Positions 52,401 to 64,000 of a stretch of DNA of 64,000 nucleotides are shown here, piece after piece (the first letter of the stretch is position 1; each line of letters starts with the position of its first letter). This stretch comes from Dallia pectoralis. Its lineage: Eukaryota > Chordata > Actinopteri > Esociformes > Umbridae. The position numbers and the translations under genes are program-made. Location: NCBI GenBank assembly GCA_029465975.1, contig CM055748.1:8390458-8454457 (forward strand), read 5' to 3'. A model generated the notes under the pieces. That model was not told the DNA's origin. It did no database searches and worked only from the letters and a program-made list of their open reading frames with translations.

Positions 52401-55400
52401 ATGTATTAAACAAGTGTGAACTTTAACAAAAAGAACAATAAACAAGACAAGACATACTTTTAGATTAGATTCAATTGTCATTGGACAGGCCAAGTACAGT
52501 GCAATGAAATGCAGTTTGCATCCAACCAGAAGTGCAAAAGAGCAGTGCAAAAAGATATGGAGTTCAGTGTGAGGATGTGCAATTAACATGGGTTTGCAGT
52601 TGACACGGATACGCTAACGTCAAACAAAGACCGACAAGACACACTGGGAAAGGAGGAACTCAAATAAGGACAGTGATTTGGGAAACAGGTGAGGGCCCTA
52701 AAACACTGAAACAACTGTCCGTCTGTCAAACGAGGGAGAAAGGGAGTTGGATTTCACGGGCACGCCCATCCTGCCAAAACGTGACTTCAGTACCCGCGTT
52801 GCGATGCAGGCAGATTCCTGGTCGAATGTTGAATGACATTGCAGGGTCTAACATTTTGGGGAAAGAATGTAAGATGACTAGACTCAAAGAAAGCTACATT
52901 TTAGCTACTAGCCTGTGCCCCCCTCATTCAGTGTTATTTATCTGAACAACTTGATTCAAATTGTATGTTAAAGCCCCATTTGATATACTTGCGTGTTTGG
53001 GGTTGGATGTGGGCTTTACAATATCACTTTATCCATGTAGTCTAGGGGTTTAGGATTTATGTGTGATGAAATGGATCATAAACTTTGGGGGGAAAATGAA
53101 AAAGAAATCGCCAAAAATCTTTTATTGGAACCAGCGTACTGGTTTTTATCTTGCTGCTTGCTCAACCAGGTTGTCTACACTGGAATCCTTAAATGCTGGA
53201 GGGCATGCATTCTCCAGTAATCTAGCTGACTGAGTTCATTGGCTCCCAAGCCACTAAAGGTTGAGCGCCACAAGGCCCACCTTGACACCCTGTACGAGGC
53301 TCGCCTATTGCACCACTCTCCTTGGGGCCACCTCGTAATCCCTGAGCAGAATCAAACTCTGGTATAGCAAGCGACGCAGCTAACTGAAGCAGTGACTTCA
53401 CGGCTGCACAGTTCCAATTTGGAGAATTAGGTGGGGTTTAGAGTTGTGTTGTGGTCCAGTAATGTTATTAAGAGCTTACCTGAATGTGGAAGTTAAAGCT
53501 GGTAGGAGGTGGGTTTCCATCAGCCTTGCACGTCAGGGTCAAGGTGTCTCCTTCCATTAGAGGCACATCAGAAATAGCGTGAAGACTGATCTTCTCTGTG
53601 GGGTCTGTAAGAAGAGGAGGGAGAAAGAACAGATGAGAAATAGTGAGACAAAGAAAATAGACAACACCTTATATTGTTCTTTATGCAGTGCTTTTGCAGA
53701 CAGTAGTGCACCATGTATTTATCATGGTTTTATTTTTTGCTGTAGTATTATACTAACCCTATACATATATATTGCTGATATATACATTGGTTCTATTGTA
53801 TTATACTATTCTAGTGTAGTATGACAAGTGTACAATACTGTAGTATTCACAGTACTGTATTTTAAACAGATTACATGTTTCTTAACGTTTAAATGTTTCA
53901 GCTACATAAAATTATGTAGTGTTGCTATAGCATTTGAACTGTAAAAGGTACAATTAAGTTATATCTGCACTGAAGTGTTTGGTAAATAAAACCGGGGTTC
54001 TGAGACAGATTTGACTGTATTTTAGAAGTGCCTGGAAAGGTCCTGGCAGTAAATCAGGCTAGGTAACGTTAGAGAAACACTAGTAAATATAAGTATATTT
54101 GACAGACTGCCCTAAAGCTGTAATCATCCGTCTTGAAATAAATCACAAGTTGTACAACATTGAAAGAATTTAAGATTTATTATGTGAGTATTTGAAGACA
54201 TTTGGTTAGATGTTATCCCATGTTCAAGTATATATTATTTTCTGTTTCCATCACTACATTTCTAAAGCAATAAAGATGTGTGGTGCACACAACCTGAATG
54301 GATTTAAACAGTGTTTTTGAGCCACAGAGATCAGCGTTAACAGTGCAATAAACATACTGAAATAGGCCTGTATATTTAAAGGTGTGCAGTGTGATATGAT
54401 AAAGATTGATACACAGTCGTTTTGTATTCGTTTGTGTTTATGTGAGGAATTCCCCTGTGTGTTATTGCTTATGCAGTAGGCCCACTACCTGCTGTACTGC
54501 CTTTTAACAATCCCAATTTCATAAAAAAATCCACAGTATACAAAAGTTTACTACAGATTCCAAAAGTAAGTAATGTTCTGCAATGTACTAGCATACACAC
54601 CTTCTGGGTGGACAGACCTGCTCAGTACTGTGCTAATCACCTCAGGACAACTCAGGAGAGCCTTGACAAGTGCTCAGGTTTTTACACTCAACTTCAGAAT
54701 GTCGTACTGATCGTAGGCGATGGCTTCTTTTTCCAACAACAGTAACACCCAGAGGTTTTAGACGAAAGGGCCCTCTCAAACTTCAATGGTAGCCCCCCCC
54801 CCATTTTGGAGACGATTCGGTCAGTTAGGCCTATGGGAAAGTGTAGGTAGCTGAAGTAGTTTAGCTAGTTAGGGCAGATCAGGTGCTATGTGTGGTTGGG
54901 AGCAGTTTGTGTCTCTTTTGTTACTTACAGGTGATGGTGAAGGAGACTGGGAAAGACGAGGTGTTCTGAGTCCCACAGGTGAACACAGCATATGTGTCTT
55001 CCTTCTCAGCTGTGTAATGCAGAACGGAGGCGGTGGTGATGAGGCCTGTGGTCTTATCTACCGTCTGTGTGGAACTTATCCTAATACCTAAAAAGCAGAA
55101 GAATAATGATTAGGAACTATTAGGATTACAAGGAAACATAGTAAGGAACATACAGCTTGGTGCTCTTGGAATCTGATACAAAAAGACTGATATAGCGAAT
55201 AAACAATACGTCGCTTCCTGTAGTTGTGCTTCGTCGTTCCAAATTTAAATAACATACCTTTTTGATTGTCAACAAGTGTTTTGTCATTCTTGTACCAGGT
55301 TATGTTAGCAGCTGGGTAGGCATCGTGTGCACTGCATTGCCCAAGCTGTGGAGACAACACGATTCATCTTAAAGCCGTACAGTCCTCCATTAGAACGATC

Positions 55401-56554
55401 CGCCCGTCTTACAGAAGGTGTGACTGAATAATTGATGATATGAAACAAATATAATCCCTGTATTTTGGTTGCTAAACTGATCTGTTCAAACTATAGCTCT
55501 CGTCTGTTGTGCCTCTTCTGCATTTGTGCTGGTTTTATTTTTGCCCTTTCGGCGTGAAATGCTCAAAGCATTCCGAAGCTCCTCTTAAATCTCACGGGGG
55601 GGTTTTAATTGGGGCCATGAATATTCTGCTCACTTTACTAATTCATCAAGATCACTTCAATGCACTAATTATTCCGGCAGCGTCGTCTTTCTTGAGTTGC
55701 CTCAAGGTACTTTATCTCCAGTGAGGGACTTCCCTTCATAATAATGCAGGCATATGCAAAGCAAACGCCGAATGATGAACGACGTACCTGGGTTGGAGTG
55801 CCAATCTTCAGCTCTGCAGCTCTCTCCATGATCTCCACTCTGGCCGGAGCCTCTGCAGAAAAAAAAATCAGTGCACAAAATACTTAGTGTCACTAGGACT
55901 AACCACAATAAAAGCACACTCTGTACCATGTATTCATGTCCACACAAATGCATGCACTTACTGCGTATCTGGAGTTTGACAGGGTATTCTGAAATGTCAG
56001 TCGGGCCCACCAGCATGCAGGTGAAAGTCTTCTCGTCTTTCAGTGTGGCCGCAGCGAGCAGCAGGCTGGAGTTTTCATCCATGCTAACCCGGTCTTTGTA
56101 ATCGTTGGAGGCTACAACAGAGACGTTCTTGTCTTTAGGCTTGGTAAGCAGGTCTCCATTGTCCTGGAAAAATTAAATTGTTTAAGAACATAGCCAACAG
56201 TTCTGCCCTACAGCACACCGCAGTGTTGCTGGAAAAACTACTGAGCAAAGTATGCTGCCATTCCGTTGTAACTTTCATTATAATTTACTAATAGCTATTG
56301 TAGAATATATCATTTTGTTTATAGGGGCCCTGGAATTAGTGCTAATACAATAGCGTGTGTGTGTGTGTGTATGTCGAGACAATGTTGGTTATAGACATGT
56401 GTTGGTCTCAGTCTCTCATTCAGTCTCTTTAAATAAGTACAACGTACATATTTCCATTTGATCATGTACAAGTCCTTTGGTTTCAGGGCTCCTTTGTTGC
56501 ACGGGATCTCAATGGTCTCTCCATACTGGCCAATGACAACATCCAGACAGCTCA
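46440..56554 (-). CDS. alcam: ALCAM / CD166 (neurolin), exons 2 to last; 5' end outside window
   Basis: ALCAM is a type I adhesion receptor (V-V-C-C-C immunoglobulin domains) that binds itself and CD6; in fish, neurolin guides axons. Exons found, all joining in phase: 56448-56554, 55962-56163, 55788-55852, 55258-55345, 54929-55087, 53480-53604, 52220-52352, 51982-52097, 51748-51874, 51373-51491, 47963-48095, 47260-47289, 46659-46770 and 46440-46554, encoding about 542 residues. Landmarks: GQYGETIEIPC and FTCMLVG (V1), NITWYKNDK (V2), TLTCKADGNPPP and TGEYKCSLID (first C domain), ADSGKYEVVV, VLICVAEGYPKPSVTW and LNVSCTVSNE (last domain), a single membrane span VVGVVVSLVLAAVIVGLAYW, and a short acidic tail with EESKKLEEK. 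Many N-glycosylation sequons are visible. Exon 1 (signal peptide) was not found. The gene could be alcama or alcamb. Confidence 0.95.
47260..47289 (-). other. alcam: 30-nt alcam stalk micro-exon
   Basis: TATATGAGG start after TTTCAG, and CGAG before GTAAGT, on the minus strand. It encodes YEEVKMDKR plus split codons, between the last Ig domain and the membrane span. Both flanking introns are phase 1, so skipping keeps the frame. It corresponds in position to the short stalk exon that is alternatively spliced in mammalian ALCAM. Confidence 0.85.
47650..47870. repeat. Purine-rich simple repeat (ggtaagagagagatg)
   Basis: Irregular repeats of gagagatgggtaagagag and related purine runs in an alcam intron. 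No functional sign beyond strand asymmetry. Confidence 0.85.
48096..49046 (-). other. alcam intron, part left of the minisatellite
   Basis: Part of the intron that splits the last Ig domain. AT-rich; no exon or recognisable transposon was seen. Confidence 0.7.
49047..51240. repeat. 2.2-kb minisatellite, 18-bp unit, about 120 copies
   Basis: Head-to-tail copies of GGTGGAGTTAGTTACCCT with C/A, T/G and other single-base variants; the most frequent alternation is taccctgg against taccatgg. Three shortened 14-base units (gttagtgacgtgga) sit near 49705, 49935 and 50110. The array lies wholly in one alcam intron (between exons 51373-51491 and 47963-48095). The unit is a multiple of three and lacks stops in several frames, so long ORFs appear on both strands; they are not genes. 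Confidence 0.98.
51492..51747 (-). other. alcam intron
   Basis: A GT-AG phase 1 intron between the 51748-51874 and 51373-51491 exons. Nothing else was seen in it. Confidence 0.75.
52455..52600. repeat. Interspersed repeat, copy 1
   Basis: Shares with 57560-57700 the words agattagattcaa, gtcattggacag, gcagtttgcatccaaccaga (one change), agaagtgcaaaagagcagt and aaggatgtgcaatt-like endings. It appears to be a dispersed family with the same orientation in both copies. I recall similar fish repeats as LINE or SINE tails. Confidence 0.75.
52601..53479 (-). other. alcam intron, no recognised element
   Basis: Part of the intron upstream of the 52220-52352 exon. The segment 53100-53420 has higher complexity (ccaggttgtctacactggaa, ggctcccaagccactaaagg) and may be another dispersed repeat, but I cannot name it. 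Confidence 0.5.
53605..54928 (-). other. alcam intron, no recognised element
   Basis: A GT-AG intron of 1.3 kb between the 54929-55087 and 53480-53604 exons. AT-rich and featureless by eye. Confidence 0.75.
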
Positions 56555-57554
56555 CTGAAAAAAGAGAATCTGATTAGGGACAATCTGATTGGGCAGAATC
56601 TGATTAGCCGAATGACAAATCATATCTCCATAACTATCTCGATTCTAACAGGTTGCCAATTAGCAGGAGCCTGTCTACTTACACGTGGGCAGCCAAGAAA
56701 ATAGGCGTGACACATTTGACATTTTGTATTTTTCAAACATAAATTAGTTGCTATACCAGGAGGACAAACATGTAGCAAAAGTAACAAACAAAACAGAAGT
56801 AGCAGCAAAAGTTATATCACAGCATTTCTGCTTGTACACACTATAATATAATAATTACATTTTCAATTGGTTGCTTACTGCTTCTTTTTACCAAAGAAAA
56901 GGTTTTTATTAGGTTTCTCTGATCTCTTCAATCGTAATCCCATTTGAATGGGAGTAAATTATTTTAGAACAGCTATTTCTTTTGCTTCTGTCTGGTATTC
57001 TGTAGCCTGAAATCCAGGTTTTAAAGCTAACATAACCACACAAAAAACGCAAATGATATTAGCTTAAATATATTTCCAATTAATAATAGCTTGCTGTTTA
57101 AATGGGTATTTTTGAGTAGACAAACAAAGATGTGTGTGTTGAGAGGACTTCAAATGAGTTTTAATTAAATACTTCTATGTCTTGTCTACAATGGCCCTGA
57201 ACGGAACTTTAGAGAAGCTGAAGCTTTTGCACCCTGTTGATTTATGGTCATTCTTAGCAACTGGGACCAATGACCATGACACAATGTTAACCATAAAATA
57301 ATTTATTGAAATTGCTAGCTATAACACTGGAGTGTTTTCAATTAAAAATAATGGGAAGGCTATTGATTCCATCCCTAGTGACAGAAGTAGAACATCAGAA
57401 AGGTGAACGGTTAGAATAACAGTAGAACTAGTGAATGGAAAATTTAATAGGTAAATCCATACAGATAATTTTTTAAAATCTGGACCAAATGAGTGGTGTC
57501 ACAAACATATTGCCACGTTATCCCATCGAGAAATAAGTCCTTTGAATCCTTAAT
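56555..57554 (-). other. alcam intron 1, first part
   Basis: Sequence upstream of alcam exon 2. No exon was recognised. A signal-peptide exon ending in phase 1 is expected somewhere beyond here. Confidence 0.55.
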
Positions 57555-57760
57555 GTGTTTCGATTAGATTCAACTGTCATTGGACAGTATAAGTACGGTA
57601 CAGTGCAGCGAAATGTAGTTTGCATCCAACCAGAAGTGCAAAAGAGCAGTACAAACAGATATGGAGTACAGTCTAAGGATGTGCAATTGACATAGATCAG
57701 TAAATGTGCAGGTGTTCAGTTCAACAATGTAGCAAATTGCAAATGTGCAGAGGGCAACAC
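57555..57760. repeat. Interspersed repeat, copy 2
   Basis: Second copy of the family at 52455-52600, in the same orientation. It shares gattagattcaactgtcat, tttgcatccaaccagaagtg and gcaaaagagcagtacaaaca with small changes, and extends further right (gtaaatgtgcaggtgttcag). Both copies lie in introns of alcam. Confidence 0.75.
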
Positions 57761-58189
57761 CAGCGGAGAACATCTGTGCAAGTGGTAAACGGATCGTACA
57801 AAATGTTCAGCTCACATCCTCAAATTCAATGTGAAATTAGTTAATATTGCAAACTGAAAAACATGAATGATCGTTCTAGCTGCGTGTTCATGTTTTATCA
57901 TCCCGCTGATGGATGACTGACAACACTTGCACAACATCCGTATCACACTTGATTTTCCTGTCTGATGCAGTCTGGTGACAAGCTGCATACTGTACTGAAG
58001 ACTAAACTCAGTGCATCTATGACAATGACTAGACACAGCATACAAGGCAAAGTCAAATTTAACAAGTCAGAGAAAACGAGTAAATTGCCCTAAAGTTCTG
58101 AGATTGCATTCATGACATGATCTTGTTCCCAGGCACTTCCGTCTCAGTACATAATGACATGACATTATGAAATGGCAGCCAGAGACAAT

Positions 58190-58745
58190 AGGGCTAAAAC
58201 GATTAGTCGACGTCATATAAAACATAATAGTATAAAACGTAGATTTCTAAAAGATCTGAATTTGCACGGGAGAGCACAACATGCGTGCCGAAATGAGAGG
58301 AGAGGAAACGTTGAGAGATCAGTGTGTTCCGGCTGAAACGAGCAAGCATGCTGACCGATTAGCGACACCAGTTGATAAAAACGCATTCTGAGGTATTTCA
58401 CGCATACTAATGCAGTAGCAACATGTCCCCAGACAACCGTTAGACAGTTCAGTGTATAGGGCCATTTTAATGAGACACGTTTAGATAGTGATACTAATTG
58501 TTTGTAGATTCATATTTTGGCCTTGCATTTGGCCTGAAGCGTAGGGAGCATTTGTGACTTGAGACGAAATTGGGCAAAGATATTGCCCCGGCTCAGTTGG
58601 CTATAAGTGCATTATTCGAAGTATTCATCAATGTTTTAACAAATTGCAAAAGCTGAATAATCATTCAAAGCCTACTGATTAATCGTTGGCAAAGTGCATG
58701 ATTTGTCGACTAATCGTTTGAATAATCGTTAGATTAGTCGATTAG
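58190..58745. mobile_element. Non-autonomous DNA transposon, hAT-like ends
   Basis: The left end has aaaacgattagtcgac at 58196-58211 and the right end gtcgactaatcgttt at 58705-58719, which are inverted to each other over about 14 bases. Further right-end copies of attagtcgattagc follow. The 500-base interior has no transposase. This fits a MITE-like element of a family with attagtcga termini, common in fish. Confidence 0.55.
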
Positions 58746-61135
58746 CAAAATAGGCGTTTGTTGCAGCTGAGACACAAACATATATTTTGATATAAATTCT
58801 CCCAAAATTTATCAAACTGTTTTCCCTGTGTTCTCTTGACTTAATTATACTCAGAAGTGCAATAACAAACCAATCCCCAGGGGAAACTTCATGTTTCTTA
58901 CAGTGTGTGTCAGGCTCCAAATCTGGTAGGATAAATGTTTCTTGTAATAAACTGCAGAAGGAATTGTTTATGTAATTGCCAGTCCAAGAAATGTGGATAA
59001 CGCTCTGGTAAAAAGCAATGTCTATAACTTAGTTTTCTCCAATGGAGGAATACACAGACTGATATGGATCTAAAAAGCCATCCGCTGGCCATATTTCTCT
59101 ACCACACGTAAACAGACTTTTATTCAGTTAGCTTACTATTGGTGCTACCAATACATCATTGTCTGGCGCCACTAGCCTACGACATGTATACAATATTTAT
59201 TTTACCCCTGTTTAAGTTCACCACAGGAACCGCTATACAAACGATAATGCTATGCAATATGTTTTATATGTTAGCACGACTGTCAAGCTGGCTAGCTGTA
59301 ATATAGTTACCTGATAAGGCTACATTTAATAAATGTTCCCTTCCCTGTCCTTTGCCACTAACCTAAGACATGGAAAAAGTGCTTGCATGCTCTGTAAGTT
59401 ATACAACAGGTGGATTGGCTATAGAAATGGGAATTCGAGTCACACGTTGTATAACATTAGCATAAAATGCCTTGCCTTATATTGCTCCTGCTGTCTAGTT
59501 GTAAATCCATTTAGGAAAGTCTTTAGGAAAGACTTTGAATGTTTTTTTTCTATGTACTGTATGATTAGACATATGTTAGACGGAAAAAGAAAAACAACAT
59601 TATAACAAAAAGGAAGCCATCAACATAGACAGACCAGCCTGAGGCTGCTGGGCGGCTTGAAATTGATGATATGGGTGACATTAGTCTTTCACTTGTCCTC
59701 TTCTATGCACTCAAACTCCAAGCAAGTACCGGTAAAACCTCTTTACAAAAGTCATAAATTACATCCATGGATTAGCAAGGAGGGTATAGGAACCGCTCTC
59801 AGAAACAGCCGCCTTCTGCCGGGTTACAAGATAAGTGCACTCCAAAATCACATTCATTATGTTGTGAATTATGTAGTTGTGAGGCGCACTAGGGCTTGGG
59901 ACCAACGGGGGGGAGGGGTGGTTACCGCACATCTCTCCAGAAATGGGAGGGCCAGATCGTGGGAGGCTCCCAGTATACCGACCCCAAAGGCCCACCGTCC
60001 TCTCCCGTTCAGCGGGCTGTTAAAGGCCGCATTAGGGCCCATTAACGGTAACATCGCTTCCTCTGTGGTCCATTAACTGCTAATTTGATTCACGGTCATC
60101 AGGATTTTAGTAATGACTTCCTTCTGCTGGTTCTGCAGAAATTAGGATTTTATCACTCTAGTTGTCTGTGGGTTGTGTGTGTACGATCAAACCTGTTACA
60201 GGCAACTTTGCAGTTGTCAAAAACAGTGTTGAATTTGGAACAGCGTTTGAGTTTCCGCAAGTCGAAATGAATAAGAACTTCCTTAAGGAATTATTTAACG
60301 TATACAGTCTTTTTGTGGTTACACTATCATTTGTAATACAAGTGCATCTAAAAAAATATCCCCCCCCAGGATTTAATTTAGAAACTGACACCGTCCTATA
60401 TTCTAGATTCATCACACATAAAGTGAAACAGTTTGAGCCTTTTTTCCCGTCTTACAGGTCATGGAAATAAAAAAATCCAGTATCTCAAAATATTACACCA
60501 AATAAGTTATAATACAGAATAATTACACCTGAGCGCTCGTTCCTGAGCCTTCAACCACTCAGACTGGTTCAGTACACATGACCACAGTCATGGGGAAGAC
60601 TGCTGACTGACAGTCTAGAAGACCCTAATTAACACCCACCATTAGCTCATTGCTGAAAGAGCTGGCTGTTGGCCGAGTGCTGTATCACAGCGTATTCATG
60701 GAAAGTTGGTCTGGCAAAAAAGTTCACTGATAATGTCATATGAGTCACTGGCTAGTTTAGGTTTGCACGCAATTAATAAACCACAGTGCTTTTTATGGTT
60801 CTGAATCTTGATCAGTCTGACTGGTGGGAAATCAGATAATTTTATTCTCACGGTATGCAAAAGAAAAGTAAAATGTACATGCTGTTCTCCCACACCTGGA
60901 TTTCTCTCTCATCCCGTCGATCTGTGCACCACAACAAAGCAAGGCAAGTGCAGAACAGGGTTCTTTATTTATTACACAGCCCCATAGTTCAACGGTTGTG
61001 TATCCAGAGGGTTCACTCTTTGTTTACATTAAGCTGTAAAATTGATAGAAATTGATCGAAACTTAAGAGATGACCATTCACTTAAAATGGATATTGCTAG
61101 AAGTGTAATACAGTCATTTTATACTACTAAAACAA
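58746..61135. other. Probable alcam intron 1 or 5' flank
   Basis: No exon recognised. The segment 59640-60160 is of higher complexity and less AT-rich than its surroundings (cattaacggtaacatcgctt, ggttctgcag) and may be a conserved noncoding element or old repeat. Confidence 0.4.
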
Positions 61136-61252
61136 AACAAAATATATATATATATGGAATAAAAAAACAATTGATTCACCAGTCGTTTTAGACTACTATA
61201 TATATATATATATATAATATATATATATATATATAATATATATATTGAATAT
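61136..61252. repeat. TA-rich microsatellite cluster
   Basis: Several (TA)n tracts separated by short inserts (about 61142-61153, 61198-61216 and 61219-61246), with self-complementary ends. Confidence 0.9.
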
Positions 61253-62900
61253 AATGAATAAAAAAGCAAATCATTCATTTTCACAGACGTGATCTGACTC
61301 CAAACTTCAAAAATGATTTTGGAAGGAAGTTCTTGACATCACGGTGTGTTCAACGGGTATTGCATGATCAGACATGACTTCTTCAAACATTTACGATATC
61401 CGTCTCTGCCTGAGGTAAAGCTAGCATGCAAAAAGCAGAGTATGTGCACAAACAGTATTTCTAGGGTCATCATTCAAATTCCTGTTTGTTCGATATATTT
61501 TATTTACCACTCAGTTTCATTAGCAGTCAATGTCCACATGCCAGGCTACTTTACGAGCACTTCCTGGACTTCCAAAAGCCTCAGGGCCAGCCTACTACAT
61601 AAAAAATGACCACAAATGGCTCTTTGGAGAAAGACTAAAGCTATAGACTATTACTGTAAAAGGTGCTTGTGTTACCAGCCATAAAGACAGATGCATTACT
61701 TCACCTAACGCATCCCCTGCCAGGCTCACTAGTGTATTTCCCCTCTACCTCCCCATACCTGGTGCTTTGAACATCCCCATTCCATGTGTGTAGTGTCTGT
61801 AGGGGCCCCTGTATTTATGCTGCAAATGGCCGCAGGCGTTGCTGATTTCACCTGCTGCCACAACATTCCTCTATCGAGGTTAAACTAACCTTTCTTCAGC
61901 CCTGATCATGCTGGGACAGCTCCACCACTGCCCTGTGTGAGTGGAGCCATCCGGTATTTAATGCGAGTCTGGTGATTCAAGGCTAATCTGTGACTGTATG
62001 TTTAAACCAGAGACGGTACAGGTACCTGTTTGTAAATGCTCACAGTTACACTATTGCATGATTACAAAGCAATTATTTTTAATTGCACTGTCAATAATGC
62101 AGTATGTGTTACTATGTTTTCATCAAGCACATGAAACGGTTCCCCGTTCTTCGTTTTGCTGACATCGAGGCTTTGATCTTGTCTCTTGGACAACTTGGAT
62201 TGTTGCTTTCTAGTGATCCCATTGAGTTTTGCACTGTATTCTGAACTCATCTTCCCTGTGAAACAGGACATCATGTGTTCCAATAACATTTGACGCCTGG
62301 TTGGTATTAGGAAGGCATTTTTAATCCAAGTTGTTTGTGTTCCGCTTGAAGATCAAAACACTGGAGGGACTACAAGCACTCAGAAGGCCACGCCGACCAG
62401 ATAACATACATATACTAGGAAGTGATTAGCAATGACTGCAGATACAGTACAGACAGATACAGTACAGACAGACTGAATAGCAACAGGGGCATACAGCCTG
62501 GTCTGGTTATTTTCAGGACTGTATTTAGATCTGTATTTTCCGGTGGATAGTAAACCATGGTTACTGTTGTTATCCAATAATATGAAATAAGAACTGCACT
62601 CTACTGTGTTGTGTGTCTTGTAAAATATTGTAACAACATGGTGCTCTGTTGCAGTGACCCGTTATTAATTACACTGTCATCACGGGCTATCTTCTGTTCT
62701 TTCAAAACAGTTAATGCAGGAAACACACTGCTGCCTTTTCCCCAAGGCTTTTATTTTGCAGGTTCGTCTGACACGCAGGTAGCTGGTGGTGCTGCGTAGA
62801 ACGAAGCATGGGAAGGAACCAGATTACTATACCTCTATGGTCTCTATGCTCTATTTTCTATAATTGGCTAAATCGAAAAGTCATGTTGTTCAGACGTTAT
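61253..62900. other. Probable alcam intron 1 or 5' flank
   Basis: No exon recognised. The segment 61670-62000 is GC-richer and of high complexity (ccaggctcactagtgtattt, gctgcaaatggccgcaggcg). It may be a conserved noncoding element. A short duplication (agatacagtacagac) lies at 62440-62470. Confidence 0.4.
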
Positions 62901-62904
62901 ATGT

Positions 62905-63022
62905 GACCTAGAGTAACCTACAGTGATCTACAGTTACCCACAGTGACCCACAGTGACCCACAGTTACCTACAGTTACCTACAGTAACCTACAGTTCCCCA
63001 CAGTGACCCAAAGTTACCCAGT
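62905..63022. repeat. Roughly 10-bp simple repeat (acctacagtg)
   Basis: About ten imperfect copies of a ten-base unit, acctacagtt or acccacagtg, running from gacctagagt to aaagttaccc. Confidence 0.9.
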
Positions 63023-64000
63023 AATTTGAATGAAATCAATATCATTACATTAGAAAAGGAGATATCCTCTCCTCATCATATCCACTGAATGCACGGCAGG
63101 TGAAGAATATCATGATGGGTTATGGAACCTCCATAGCTAAAAAAACTCACTGTCTAACAGCTCCGATGGGAGTTGAAGTACATTTGAAAATAATCCCTAT
63201 AGGAACATGTTGCCAAGCAAAAAGCTGGCAACTGCTCAGGACTCTAGATGGATCAATGGAAATGTGGTTTCATCTTATCTTACTGAGGTTATTTCTTGTT
63301 CATATTGAAACTTTGATATGAACTTTGACGCCCCGAAGCAGTTTCTGTTCTTACTGGGTACACCACTGATATGTATGTTTGAAATAAGTTTTCCTAATGC
63401 AAACGTTCTATATTGTCAATCAGTAAAGAAGAATCCTTAGTACTGCAATAATTCTGAGCCTCAGTACAGTCAGGGGGAAATACAGTAACTGAAATGAGTG
63501 ATGGCACTGTAACTTTTGCAGAAATTACCCTCCTATGTTCTGCATAGAGCAACACGAGGATGCAAAACAAATGAAGACAGGATATTTGTCCACATGATGA
63601 AGAATGTATGTATTGTATAAAAAATCTGACTAACTGTAGTCGCAACTCTTTAGCTTATTTCATTTTACACTAAAACATACAGTCTCTAACAATTAATTAA
63701 CCATCAGCCCCAAACCAATCAGAGTCATTATGAGCTACAACTTGGATGCATCATTCAAATCCATTGTAAATCTTGCCAATGGGCGATGGTCAATAGTGGT
63801 CTTTATGTTTAAGGTCCTACGGTCTGAAAAAAACGGATGTTGCCTTGTTCCACAAATGTGGAATATCAGGTTTCGTGAAGTAATGGGTTATTCAGTTCCA
63901 GAGCAGCCCTTAATTTAATTAATATATTTTTCAAAAATTCGAAATGGCAGATAATCCATTATTGCAAACCATACCAGCACTTCAGGTCAAATTGGGTGCT
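63023..64000. other. Right edge, no feature recognised
   Basis: AT-rich sequence to the end of the window. No exon, RNA gene or clear repeat was seen. Confidence 0.45.

Noticed and set aside
56555..64000. alcam signal-peptide exon in the right part of the window
   Set aside because: I found no minus-strand ATG with a hydrophobic leader and phase 1 donor that I could defend, so it is left unassigned.

Overview
The window is nuclear genomic DNA of a ray-finned fish. It holds intron-split vertebrate genes whose exons join in frame at consensus splice sites. Around and inside them lie Tc1/mariner transposon debris, Rex1- and L2-type LINE fragments, microsatellites and minisatellites. Several repeats, including a Tc1 end and an interspersed tail family, resemble sequences I associate with pike and salmonids, so a protacanthopterygian fish is my best guess. 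That is inference from memory, not a search result.

Layout. (1) 1-5 kb: the 5' two exons of map6 on the minus strand, next to a 13-bp minisatellite. (2) 9-12.6 kb: dgat2 on the plus strand, head-to-head with map6; intron 2 carries a (TA)n tract and a broken Tc1 element with a second repeat nested in it. (3) 16-20.1 kb: thap12 on the minus strand, tail-to-tail with dgat2, with an acidic repeat tail. (4) 20.9-22.5 kb: LINE and Tc1 debris, then two convergent tRNA-Pro genes (AGG and CGG). (5) 26.5-38.3 kb: a complete dyrk1a coding region on the minus strand with a CpG-rich promoter area. (6) 39-42.6 kb: LINE remnants and a tandem repeat. (7) 44-56.6 kb and probably to the right edge: alcam on the minus strand from exon 2 to the stop codon, with a 2.2-kb 18-bp minisatellite in one intron. 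Exon 1, with the signal peptide, was not found and is probably beyond the window.

map6, dgat2 and thap12 match a block known together on human 11q13.5. DYRK1A and ALCAM are on other human chromosomes (21 and 3), so their adjacency is a fish arrangement or lineage rearrangement. The five genes do not form a pathway: microtubule stabiliser, triacylglycerol synthase, THAP regulator, dual-specificity kinase and adhesion receptor. Exon boundaries were set by hand from splice sites, reading phase and remembered family sequences; the joins in the main coding regions are phase-consistent.

I found no convincing undescribed system. The best leads are a GC-AG intron in dgat2, a perfect 25-bp hairpin beyond the alcam stop codon, a frame-neutral 30-nt alcam stalk exon, higher-order structure in the minisatellite, a duplicated inverted-CCAAT segment near the dyrk1a promoter, and a small ORF upstream of dyrk1a.
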